Positions 33,705-43,244 of a stretch of DNA of 64,000 bases are shown one piece after another. The stretch comes from Trichocladium uniseriatum (lineage: Eukaryota > Ascomycota > Sordariomycetes > Sordariales > Chaetomiaceae). Position 1 is the first letter of the stretch. Each line of letters starts with the position of its first letter. Below the pieces are notes generated by a model. The model made no database searches. It saw only the letters and a list, made by a program, of their open reading frames with translations, and had not been told where the DNA came from. Location: positions 498,501 to 562,500 of the forward strand of contig WOUO01000012.1 in assembly GCA_017139535.1 (NCBI GenBank), read 5' to 3'. A program made the translations under genes and the position numbers.

Positions 33705-34413
33705 GACTGCCACTTCCCCCGAGATTTTTAGCTTTGCAGTGAGTGGGTTTTCTCCTGCTTCTGACTGATTGCCTGGTTGTCCGTCCTCGGAGTCAACGAT
33801 TTCTGACGCAAAGACACGGGAGCTGCCGCGAGCCAATAAATCCAAGCGACGATCTTGTGGAGAAGATAAAAACCCTAACCCTGACTCATCACCCCCTCTG
33901 CGTCCTGGCGCCCTGTGAGAAGACCGCCGTTTTCCGTAGTTTTTCGATGGCTTATCCTTTTTGTATAAAATTGCCTGCGACCCATTTCCTGGAGTTCGAC
34001 ATCGGTCTGCGGGGTCACCAGCTTCGTTCACTTGGTGAGTGTTGGGGTGGGAGTTTCCGGCTTCGGCATTCGAGCCGGCTTGGCAGTTGCTTCTTTCCCC
34101 ACGATCTGGCTAATCCTGATTCCCATCAAATTTCTCGGGTTTGGCATTTTGATTCATCAAAAAGGCAACAAAACCGGTGCAAAGCGACCAAGGTCAACAA
34201 AAATCCAAGTGGGGCCAACAACTCCACCAACCGCAACCCACGGACCGATCCGCCAGATGCCAGCCAAGCGTACTCCGGACACAGGAACCTACGCTTCCCT
34301 ATCTCTCTTGTTAACCACCCGAGTTCTGCTCGGCGTCGATTAAGCCTTGGGGGGACAAAGAAGTGTTACTTACAACCCAAAACAAACAAATACCTACTGA
34401 CACAAGAAGACTT
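33705..34413. other. Carbonic anhydrase promoter region
   Basis: About 700 bp between two minus-strand genes. Near 33868-33882 is a telobox-like AACCCTAACCC, a regulatory word common upstream of housekeeping and translation genes in fungi. No gene is seen. Confidence 0.5.
33868..33882. promoter_or_regulatory. Telobox-like motif
   Basis: AAAACCCTAACCCTGA lies 165-180 bp upstream of the carbonic anhydrase start. It contains fewer than three telomeric units, so it is not a telomere remnant. Role as a factor-binding site is inferred from the known telobox motif. Confidence 0.35.
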
Positions 34414-34697
34414 CTAATGGCACCGCTTTCCTTCCGAGGCCCGTTTTAAAAAGGGCGCCCCCCTCCCATTCCACTTGTCGTTTTTCTCCACAACCCAGGG
34501 AAACACAAGGCGTTCTGTGATTGTGGGGGCGCTCTGGAGGTATCTGTCGAGCATCGCGGTGCAGACTTCTTTCTTGAGCTCTTTCCCACGCCTGTGAGAC
34601 CTGGTCAGCTCGGGTCCGAACCAGCACTTTATATCTCCACTCACATGGCGTCGTTGCTACCAGCCTCAGAGAAATCCGTCTTAGTTGACACTGGCAT
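34414..34697 (-). CDS. Possible small gene, 79 aa, unknown function
   Basis: Two exons (34697-34645 and 34600-34414) join through GTGAGT and GACCAG with a 44-nt intron and exact phase. The product starts MPVSTKTDFSEAG, continues HRRGKELKKEVCTAMLDRY, then TITERLVFPWVVEK, and ends with a basic tail KRASEGKRCH. It is hydrophilic, without signal peptide or membrane segment, and predicted helical in the middle. I do not recognise a family. The case rests on the good splice pair and protein-like composition. It could be a fragment of a larger lost gene. Confidence 0.4.
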
Positions 34698-35154
34698 GAT
34701 GGCGGCTTTGCAGGTGGTCCTAACCTTCGAATTCAAGATGTCAAAGTTGTCATTGTTTCATCGAGTTCTACAGACCTAAGCGCCTTGTATTTGAATTCAG
34801 AAGAATGTACCGTTCAGCTCGAGTTTCAGCACTCTGATCCCTGTTTTCGCACTGGACGCGTTACAGTTTCTACACCTACAAGAGTTGAACACATTCGTGT
34901 TGTTCTCGTCGTGAGATTTTGGTCGTGGTTGGTCCTTCGTCCCGCAGATTTCCGGCCAATGGGACTCTTGAACACCATTGTGCTGACGCCCAATTTTGGC
35001 TTGGCTTAAACGGGGTCTGGAAGCCTGCTGTCCGCAGGGGCAGAGCCTTGGGCACTGTCACAACCTCTCGAACGGTTCACAACTTCTTGTCGCGTTTAGG
35101 CCGTCGCAGCATCCCCCGAGACTTGAGTGCCTGAGATAAGGTACACGCGACGCC
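34698..35154. other. Intergenic, no gene seen
   Basis: Divergent promoter space between the small minus-strand gene and the plus-strand locus starting at 35155. Confidence 0.45.
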
Positions 35155-36705
35155 ATGTCCGGAGCCTACGAGTTCCAACCCGCCCCTGCCGAAGCGCCTG
35201 TCCCGGGCTTGGGGGCAAGCTCGGAGGGGCTAGGGCTGCAGGTATGTCCACTGTCTACGTGCCGGAAAAGTAAATCTACTAACAGTGCTTTCGGGCCCTC
35301 AGACTTGGAATCCATTCTATCGGGCGTATCTGCCCAGCGGCAACACCGCGCAAAAGGACGAGCATTCTCAAGTTGTGAATCGGAATTTAGTGGTCGATCT
35401 GACGGCCCAAAGGTTACAACAACACAACGACCGAAGTTCGGGTCTGGAGTTACCGGGTCGGCATTATGGAGTGCCACACGAGTTGCCAGCCAATTGCGAT
35501 CGGGATTCTCATATTAATCAACTGGTAGCAATAGCCGCTCCCAATCCGATGCTCAGGATAAGCGGGAATCGAACCTCGAACCCCCCTGACAAGGGAAAGG
35601 GCCACAAGCACTCTCCTGCCCTTTACCAACCAGACGGCAAAGTCCATGCGCGTCGCGAGAGACGTGCGTCGGAACTACTCTTCTTAGGGTCCTGGGCTAG
35701 CTTAGAGAGTAGTTTCGAGAGCAGTTCCGAGAGTGAGGGCTCTAATGAGAATCGACTCCGGCCGCGTTTCCACCGCCCACGCGGAGCCATGTCAAGTCGG
35801 CCGAGCGCACCCGACGAGGCAACATCGGCAGGTCCAAGCTGGTTCAGAAGTTCTTTCAAGGTTTTGCAAGAAATGCTTGGGTATGCCCCAGACGCGGGCA
35901 ACAGGACAAAGAACAGCGTTGCAAGCTTGGTGGAAGAGGCCGCGGAAAGGATCCTGTCAGGACCCAGAGCCAGTTCGATCCAGCCCGCTTTGCGATTAGC
36001 CCTGGGTGCATGCAACATACTCGATCACGCAGCTACATCGAATTCGGAAAGCTGGGAAACCCTCTCCAAGGCGCTTGCGAGGCTGATCTTGGCCTTGGAT
36101 GCCAAAGTCAGCCTTAGTAAGGCGGACTGGTCTGGAAGATTCGAAAATGGAATTATCAATTATATTCATGAGCACTACACGTAGGTCTTCCCACCCATCG
36201 AGTCGAGAAATGAGACTGATAGAATTCCAGAGAAACCCTACTCCAGGTGCGCCTGGCCATTCGAAAAACCCAGTTCCCCAGAGAAGGCCCAAAAGATTGG
36301 AGCGACTTTGAACAGCGCAGAGCGCCGAAGGACAGAATGTCTGAACCAGAAAGCAGGCAACTATGCCAGGAAGAAGCACAGCCCACGGTTGGGCCTCCGT
36401 CGGCGGCACCTGAAATGCCAAACGAGGTGTACAAATGGTTCATCGCTAGGTCCCTGAACAGTCTCTTGCTCCACCACGACGACGCCGCGTCTTTCCACTC
36501 ATTTCGAGTGACCAGACGGTTTATTCTAAGGAGACTTGTGGCCAGGGGGTGGATCAACAACTACCGTACAACTACCCACCGCAACGCCACCTTTTACCTG
36601 CCATTCGCATTCACTCATCGCCTCGGGGACAAAGCCGTAGTGACTGCTTCTGATTCCCAGCATATGCAAGCAACAACAGTCCGACGATATCTCGATCAAA
36701 CTTGA
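35155..36705 (+). CDS. N-terminal part of a fungal NLR-associated accessory gene
   Basis: Exons 35155-35241, 35303-36180 and 36231-36705, all in phase, give 479 codons before a TGA at 36703-36705. The first exon reads MSGAYEFQPAPAEAPVPG. Exon 2 carries Ser/Glu-rich acidic runs and a helical block (SSFKVLQEMLGYAPD to GIINYIHEHYT). Exon 3 has the better recognised block YKWFIARSLNSLLLHHDDA and WINNYRTTTHRNATFYLPFAF. I know similar segments from large, uncharacterised fungal proteins that also carry C2H2 fingers and sit among NLR/HET-type genes. The same frame continues openly after the TGA (next entry), so this is probably not the true C-terminus. Function unknown. Confidence 0.6.
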
Positions 36706-37476
36706 CCGTTTGTCGGCTCCGGAACCTTCGATTTCCTTATGAATCATTCTCGGATGAACTCCTCAGGCTCTTCTTCAACGGTTTTGCCCAATGGTGTGGA
36801 GATTGAGGCGATTAAATCAGCAAATTTATTGGCCATTTCGGCCTCCGGCGCGCCTCATTTTATTGCAGAGTTGGGAGAGCAACTGGCATGGCTGCTCGCT
36901 GCTACTGTCCCTGCCTCAAATTCCGCAGTCTACAGCGCTACCCGCATCCAGGATCAACATGTGAAGGCTTGGGTTACAGGTCCCAGTTGTACGCATTGTT
37001 GTCACTGGCATCTGGAAGTTGAAAATCGGGGCTTGACACAGGCAAATCCGAACTTGCGGCTTTTAACGCAAATAAAATTGCTAGGGCCTCTCCTCGGATC
37101 CGTTTCCCCCGTCATTGAAGGATTCCCGACAGCCTGGCGCCCCGACCACTGCCCTGGGATCGAGGTTTCGTTTGAAATCCTTCACGATTTCGTCGGGGTT
37201 GAGAAACTGGAGGTCACCGACACTTTCGTACTCGTGATTGGGAGGAACGTCAGATTAAAACTCATCAGGGAGTCAAGAGGTGTGCTTGTCTGGCATGTCC
37301 TCTTCCCAGCATCCCACTGCCTCTGTTCACCTCAACCCCCTTCAGCGTCGGAGGTGTCGTGGTCTGCCCGGTATTTACCAGTACCGCCACATCGTCAGCT
37401 TGTGCATCGATACCCAATCTTCCACCGAAGACGACACACCAACCACGCTGAGGACGAATCAAGGAGGGAGAACTAG
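36706..37476 (+). pseudogene. Continuation of the NLR-associated frame beyond an in-frame TGA
   Basis: Exactly in frame with 36231-36705. After the TGA the codons run SGTFDFLMNHSRMNSSGSSS. Then comes a conserved-looking domain: IKSANLLAISASGAPHFIAE, LGEQLAWLLAA, VIEGFPTAWRPDHCPGIEV and ESRGVLVWHVLFPASHC. That domain recurs in fungal NLR-neighbour proteins (known to me only as an unnamed region containing 'QLAWL' and 'GFP...RP'). The frame ends at 37476, overlapping the next frame by about 200 bp. Either the locus is a nonsense/frameshift pseudogene, or an intron (a GTAGTG donor near 36641 with CTCAG near 36768 is possible) removes the TGA. Confidence 0.5.
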
Positions 37477-38815
37477 AAATCGTTGGAGGTTTCATCGCCT
37501 TCCAAAAACCCCGTCCCCCGCATCGGCTACTCATCGAAAGCGTCGCCTTCCAGAACACACGTCATATTCTTCTGATGACGAATCCCTGGGGCAGTTGTCT
37601 ATGATTGACACCGATGTTCTTTCAATGTCTGACAGCTCGGATGATGTGCTTGATCAGATCCAAAATATGGGCAACGAACTGTCGCCGCTTGTTGATGCAG
37701 TCACCCGTCGATTGCTCTGGGGATACCAGAGGGCGGCCACCTCACTACCCATCAGGAAATGTACAACTTCCGGAAGCCCTGGTACAGCCGTGGCAGTACT
37801 GGACACAACGAGCCGCTCACCGCTGCGTCCTTTTAACCCTCCTGGGCGTCCCGGGGGTTCCCATAAACGGGGTCACGGAGAAGATGAAGAAGACGGCAAT
37901 TCCGATGGGGAATCTCGAGGATGGCCACCCAAACGACCAAAGCCAGCTGACCCAACCGATGGCAGATCAACAAAATTTCTCGCCTGCCCCTTTTGGAAGC
38001 TCGACCCGAGCGAGCACCGAAACTGTTTCAGGCTCACGCTCGACGGCATCGCCCGCGTGAAGCAACATCTCAGCCGAAAGCACGCTCCCCAGTTCTACTG
38101 CGAGTTTTGTTTGGCCGTCTTCCCCGACAAGGATACCCATCAGGCACACATCCGGTCCAGGAGCTGCGCATACCGATCGTGCACGTTCACCGGCATCACG
38201 CATCAGCAGCGGCGCGAGCTCTTGCGGAGGTCGAGACCCAACTCGTCGGAACCAGACCGGTGGTTCGCCATCTGGGACATTGTGTTCCCGGACAGAGTCC
38301 GGCCCACGTCGCCTTACATGGACTCGGACCTGTCTGAGGACCTCTGTCGATTCAGGGAATTTGCCCAGTTCCACGGTCCGCGGATGATGGCTGCCGACAT
38401 ACAGGCACTTGGGCTTGGAACTGAAGACGCACGGCAGCCGGCTGTTCTCGAGGCAGCAATCTCACGCGGCTTATTGACTCTGTTCGAGACGTGGTTGGCC
38501 GAACGTCCTTTGCCAACGCAGCAGATCGAAACACCGACCGACTCTCCCTCCTTTTCACGCGGCCAGTCAAGCTCGGATACGGCTCAGTCTATACAACAGG
38601 ACACGCCGGCAAGCTCGGTGCCGCCGGTGCGGGGCCAGCAGGGAGAAGAAGGCTTGTGTCCGCAGAACCCCGCCGGGGATGACCAGATGAACATGGCGAA
38701 CCAGAACTGGGAAATCGACTTCGCTTATCCCCCCGATCATTGGTTTACAGAAATTGATTTGGCGACACCGAATGCGCTGGATGATTACATGGGAGGGGCG
38801 GAGGGGGGAGCGTAG
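37280..38815 (+). CDS. C2H2-type zinc-finger protein of the fungal NLR-associated kind
   Basis: 511 codons open from an ATG at 37280; an ATG at 37601 (MIDTDVLSMSDSSDD) is an equally good start, giving 404 aa. The N half is acidic and Ser-rich. A basic patch KRGHGEDEEDG...PPKRPKP leads into the core: FLACPFWKLDPSEHRNC, IARVKQHLSRKH, and FYCEFCLAVFPDKDTHQAHI. These make two C2H2/C2HC-like fingers in the arrangement common to many fungal accessory proteins, followed by RWFAIWDIVFP and PTSPYMDSDL. It ends in an acidic tail. Likely nuclear, DNA- or RNA-binding. It overlaps the preceding frame, so it may be the 3' exon of one long broken gene instead of an independent one. Confidence 0.7.
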   Translation: MCLSGMSSSQHPTASVHLNPLQRRRCRGLPGIYQYRHIVSLCIDTQSSTEDDTPTTLRTNQGGRTRNRWRFHRLPKTPSPASATHRKRRLPEHTSYSSDDESLGQLSMIDTDVLSMSDSSDDVLDQIQNMGNELSPLVDAVTRRLLWGYQRAATSLPIRKCTTSGSPGTAVAVLDTTSRSPLRPFNPPGRPGGSHKRGHGEDEEDGNSDGESRGWPPKRPKPADPTDGRSTKFLACPFWKLDPSEHRNCFRLTLDGIARVKQHLSRKHAPQFYCEFCLAVFPDKDTHQAHIRSRSCAYRSCTFTGITHQQRRELLRRSRPNSSEPDRWFAIWDIVFPDRVRPTSPYMDSDLSEDLCRFREFAQFHGPRMMAADIQALGLGTEDARQPAVLEAAISRGLLTLFETWLAERPLPTQQIETPTDSPSFSRGQSSSDTAQSIQQDTPASSVPPVRGQQGEEGLCPQNPAGDDQMNMANQNWEIDFAYPPDHWFTEIDLATPNALDDYMGGAEGGA

Positions 38816-39344
38816 GTCTGAAGCCGAGTTAGCCTTGCGTTGGTGTGAGATGCAGGACTTATTCAGCTCGAGTTTCCCGAGACTTTTACTACCACAAACT
38901 GCCTCGGCTCGGGTTTCCTAATTCCTAGTTGCCTGCACAGCATTTTGGTATTCAGCTGAAACTGCGACATTTCCGTCGCTGATGTTTGACGAAGGGGCGA
39001 GGAATGGAAGGTGGTGAGTGGACATGCATGTTGCCTCACATACTAAGCAGGTAGGTAGTACCCCAGAGTCGAGATGTTGCAAATATTTCCCTCCATAAAG
39101 GTACTAACTGAGCCTTGGCCTTAGTATTGAGACCAATATTATGACGACACTGTGGGAAAATGTTGGTACGACAAAACAACTAGAGTAACGGAAACCTACG
39201 ACTCTGACAGTGAAGAAGGCCGAGATGTGTATAGGAGAATGACACTCTCATAGCAACACATCTCGCCAACTACCACATCATCGACACCTCGCAACGCACA
39301 ACTGTCAAAAGCAAGACTACGATCCAAGCCAATCGGCCCTCAAA
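38816..39344. other. Intergenic; promoter of the KP4-like gene
   Basis: AT-richer than the surroundings. No gene is seen. The last 50 bp is a CA-rich leader before ATG 39345. Confidence 0.5.
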
Positions 39345-39874
39345 ATGCACTTCATCGTCGCCGTATCCCTCCTAGCGGCCCTCACAAACGCCACCCCCTT
39401 AGCCGATACCGAGACGTCGGCCCCATTGACCGACTCTGATTCCTGGGGCCCAGAGCTTCTCAAGCGCACCTGGTTCGACTGCAAAGGCAGCGCCAAGTGC
39501 AGCACCGGCGCCGACTTCCTCCGTGACTGCGACCGGGTCGTCGACAGCGATCTGATCCGCACCGACGCCGCCAACTATGGCGCTCGGTGGTATGTTCCAA
39601 CCTTTCTCCAGGCGTCTACTCCGCGCAAACCACGTATCCCCACAAAAGCTAACCCTTTGCCTCCTATTCTCCCTGCAACAGGAGTGGCCTCCCCGACGGC
39701 GCCGAGCGCAAGCATTGCAAGATCTTTGTCGCCGGCCCCGCCACGTGCAGGCGCAGCGGCAATGGCTTGTGGAAGGACTATCAGGATATTCGCAAGCATG
39801 GTTGCAAGGACTGTGGGACTAAGCACTGGGGCGATGGCGACAAGTGCCGTACTACGGTTAACTATGTCGGCTGA
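39345..39874 (+). CDS. KP4-like killer-protein family, secreted
   Basis: Two exons (39345-39589 and 39682-39874), in phase, 145 aa. MHFIVAVSLLAALTNATP is a signal peptide, and ELLKR just before the mature domain suits Kex2 cleavage. The mature ~100 residues contain eight cysteines in the spacing of KP4-type killer proteins, with a C-terminal HGCKDCG and TVNYV. KP4, first known from a Ustilago virus, blocks calcium uptake in rival fungi; genome-encoded relatives are spread through ascomycetes. The gene looks intact and is host-encoded. Function in this organism is inferred from family only. It is convergent with a cysteine-rich gene 270 bp away. Confidence 0.8.
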
Positions 39875-40144
39875 GGGATGTACTCCCTTGGCATGCCCGG
39901 CCCTTTTAGGGGTTGAGTGATGGGCGATGGGCCGGGGTTTGGAAGTGGGAAGAGGATATTTATGTCTCATATACGGTATCGATATGATGTGGTCTTTAAG
40001 GCAATATACTGCTATGCTAGATTTGCCCATCTTGAAGCCCACAACCTCGTCTGCTACCAATCTTCAAGTCCACTGCCGGCCGCCCCTTGAAAAACAAGGA
40101 ACCAACCCCTCCCTCACTCCTACCAGTCTCTGACTGTCCCCAAT

Positions 40145-40512
40145 TTAGCAAGTCGCGCACCGCGCGGCGCAGCAGTCCAGGCACTTGCGCATGCGCGCGC
40201 CCGTCTGGCACGCCTTGGTGCAGCCAAAGTCCTTGCACTTCTTGCACGCGTTGGCGACGACCGGGTCGCATGCCTGGCCGCAGGCCACGGAGGACGGGCC
40301 GTTGGGGCAGCCGGCTCCTGGGATGGGATGTCAATCATGGGTTACGGTACATCGTATGCAATTGATATGCTCAGGTTGGGTAAGAGGCTGGCTATTATTG
40401 TTTGGGGATGGCACGTACTGGCTTCCAGGTTGTCGCGCGCGGCAATGTTCTCGGGCAGGGCGAGGACGCCGGCGGTGAGGGTAACGAGGGTGGTGAGGAT
40501 GGTGAGCTTTAT
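40145..40512 (-). CDS. Small secreted cysteine-rich protein (start codon appears as ATA)
   Basis: Exons 40512-40419 and 40317-40145, in phase, 88 codons. The leader KLTILTTLVTLTAGVLA is a signal peptide, followed by LPENIAARD. The mature ~55 residues hold twelve cysteines (ACGQACDPVVANACKKCK, CLDCCAARCATC), typical of effector or antimicrobial-type small proteins; no named family is recognised. The expected start codon directly before KLTIL reads ATA, and no in-frame ATG lies upstream in this exon. So the gene is start-lost, uses another exon, or carries a sequence error. It converges on the KP4-like gene. Confidence 0.55.
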
Positions 40513-41313
40513 TTTGGATGTGTTGGAGTTGTCCTTGGTGTTTGTGACGTGAGTTAGCTGTAGAGATGGATGTGGGGATGCCGATGCTGAGATGTTTGGA
40601 ACAGGAGGATGTTGTCATCTCTTTATACCTGTCTCACAGTCTAGCGTCATCGTTGCCAAACCTATTTGGTAGAACTCGTGTCCATCAACTAAAGTCAACA
40701 GGCTCCATCGAACATGACGCCCTTGTGATGATTCCCAAGCCGATCGCACCCAAGTTGTTGCTCACTAAGTCACCACTGACTGCCACCACGACTACGTTCG
40801 GAATCGGATGCTCCATATCTGGACCGGATGTGTCCACCGGCGTCGGCGGACAACAGGTCGTCCCGGAGCTAGTCACCGAGTCTTACTCCGTTATTGCTGA
40901 CAGCAGCCAGGAGTAATGCTCCAGGGGCAGCTACTAGCTCGCGGAGGGCATTGACCCTTTTGAGACTTTGTAGATGTTGAGAGAGCTTTGTCCGCTCAGT
41001 AATGCAAGGCATCGTTGCAGACGGCGGTGTACAGGAAGAATCCGGAGAGGTTACGGTTTCTGCTGCAGCACGGGGCGAGCAAGGCGGCGCCCGGACGGTT
41101 TGGGGCGTCGTTGGAGGTTGCGAGAAGGTATAGGGAGGCTCGCTCGAGCTCGGAGAGGCAGGCGGAGGAGGATGTATTGGTCATGTTGACCGGGACGAGT
41201 TTGTGGGACAATTGCGAAAAACTACTAGTTAACTAGTCTTCCCCTTAAACAAAGCAGACATAAAACGCCTGGGTGTGCGCCTCCATTTACCCCCCGAGCC
41301 ACCAACAGCCCCT
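40513..41313. other. Intergenic with an ankyrin scrap
   Basis: Promoter side of the cysteine-rich gene, an open but unrecognised plus frame (40566-40916), and the ankyrin fragment listed separately. Confidence 0.45.
41016..41236 (+). pseudogene. Ankyrin-repeat gene fragment
   Basis: After a CAG at 41014-41016 the frame reads TAVYRKNPERLRFLLQHGAS, a recognisable ankyrin helix-turn-helix with LLQHGA, followed by a basic helical tail and a stop. No upstream exon or start is found nearby. This looks like the last exon of a lost ankyrin protein, of the type often joined to fungal NLR or HET genes. Confidence 0.5.
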
Positions 41314-42364
41314 CTAATAGTGAGTCCGCCTATGACGCTTCAGGTTATCTACCCTCTGCCTCTCGCCACACTCCGGGCACTTTTCTTCCACGACGCCGAT
41401 GGTGTCGGGGTGTTGCAGGGCGTACATGCGGTGGTGAACCCAGACGTGGCGGTCGCGGTCCTTTTTCGTCGTGAAGCGCTTCTTGCATCCCGACTCCCCC
41501 CTCGCTGGGCACTCCAAGGGCGGGTCGTGGGTGCGGTAATGCCGGCTGTGTTGTTCCCGTTTGGTCAGTCTGACCTAATATCGGCAAAGGGAGAAAAGGG
41601 GCAGACACGTACTTGAAATCGCATTGCCGCACGAAGGGTTGCGTGTTCTTGCAGCCGTCGAAGCTGCAGGTAATTGACAGCGCGACGGTCTTACAACCTG
41701 TTCGACTTGGTCGCTGATTCCTCTGCTTGCTGTGTGCGCCTTTAGGGGATGGTTGAGAGCGGGCCTTGGATCTGGGGTGAGCCGGTCTAGGCTCGGTGGA
41801 ACTCGTGGAAAGAGGTGAGGTTACGAAGGAGGGAGTGGAAACATCGCTGTGGTGGAGTGCAGCCGGCACCGCAGCGGCGGTAATGGGTAGTTGCGAGCCG
41901 CCGGTGTGGTCATTTGTCGGATCCCAGGACTGCGGCCCGACCATGGCTGTCGAGTCTGAGCCACCTCAAATGGGGCAGGCCTGGGGCGAACCCACAAGCG
42001 ACTCGTGCAAGCCATAGTTGAAGTCGTCCTGGAAATCCCAAGTGCTGTCGACTGACGAGGTCGCAGGATTTCCAGTGTCGAATGAAGGAAAGGAAGGTGC
42101 AGAGGGGCTGCCAGAAGATCCCCCGGTCTGTGTCAAGACCTTGGGGTTGATGGCCGGACTCTCGCTCTGCTGTACCACCCTCCAGCTGGTCTCTATGCCA
42201 TGGTCGACCGGTTGAGCGGTCTCAAATGGCTCGATCCAGCCTCCGGGTGGAGGGGAGCTCATCCGATGTACGAGAGGGTTGAGCGGTCGCCAGGAGACGG
42301 AGATAGTGGAATCATGACCATCTCCCTCCAACAGTGGATCATGTTCGGCGTCCTCTGCATCCAT
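41314..42364 (-). pseudogene. C2H2 zinc-finger protein interrupted by an in-frame TGA
   Basis: ATG 42364 opens MDAEDAEHDPLLEGDGHDS and a Pro/Ser/Thr-rich region down to ACPI, then TGA at 41966-41968. The same frame continues GGSDSTAMVGPQSWDPTND and on to CSFDGCKNTQPFVRQCDF. An intron of about 70 nt (GTACGT to CAACACAG) follows, and the last exon holds RTHDPPLECPARG, CKKRFTTKKDRDRHVWVHH and CPECGERQRVDNLKRHRRTH. Three fingers are complete. Upstream of ATG 42364 a branch-like CTAAC and CAG suggest an earlier exon. Apart from the single TGA the gene is well preserved, so the lesion is recent, bypassed or a base error. Confidence 0.65.
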
Positions 42365-43244
42365 GTCCCTGAATGTACACGAATGTCGTTAGCACTCAGT
42401 TCACCAGCGTATAATGGGTACACCCCTCGGGGACCAGACATTGTTACGCTGGAGTTGGGGTTTAGAGGCGCACAGGTTAGTGTCGGGTCTCGGAAGGTTG
42501 TTGCAGCAACTCTCTCGAGGTTCGTAAGAGACAAAAGGGCAAACAGGTCTCTGGCTTGTGCGGCCATAACCCGCCCTGAAATAACAAAGCCCGAACGTGA
42601 CCACCTCGACCTCGACGCAGCGCATCGCTATTACCAGGTCCACTTTTGAGGCCCTCAATCTCAAGATATCATATTAGCTTCCAAGCGTGCAGGTTATCGT
42701 ATGCACCTATGCTCTCATACGGACTCTGATTGGAAGTCAACCTTGCGGGTCAGCACTGCTCACGTCTGTTGGCGCATATGCAGCCAGTCTGGGCCTAACT
42801 AAACCACGACGCAGTGTGGGGGCCATATGCTCGTGCCCATTCCTCCTCAAAGATCTCTTCTATGGCATTGGATGCCCTGCATTTGCCATTGGGGAGCAAT
42901 TTGTTGTGTTGGCACGTCGTTCTTGGCCGCCAGGAAATTTCTGGAAGGTGGCTGTTCTCCTCCAACCCAGTGCTTGTGCAACCCCAAATCCCCAATGGAT
43001 AGGGGAGTGCACATGCAAGCGGGGAGCCTGACAAAAAAGACCAAGGAAGGTGATAGAAGGTAAACCGCTGGAACTTCCAGGCACTTGAGAATATCTCGAG
43101 AAAGGACGTGTTCTGAGATAAAGTGGCTGCGTGTTTTCCTTTTCTAGCGTTAAGTAATCACCTCGATTGTATTCTGCTGCCTGTTCTGAATCCCTCTCAT
43201 CTGTTCTCGCTATTGCTTGCCATACACCTTTGGCCTCTTCCAAA
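42365..43244. other. Intergenic, no gene seen
   Basis: Divergent promoters of the C2H2 gene (minus) and the deaminase gene (plus). A possible upstream exon of the former may lie near 42430. Otherwise short frames only. Confidence 0.45.

Noticed and set aside
33868..33882. Telomere remnant
   Set aside because: Only about two CCCTAA units; a telobox is enough to explain it.
35540..35645. tRNA-like T-arm words on the minus strand (GGTTCGATTCCCGC)
   Set aside because: The matching stem halves and acceptor stem do not pair, and the region fits an in-phase coding exon better.
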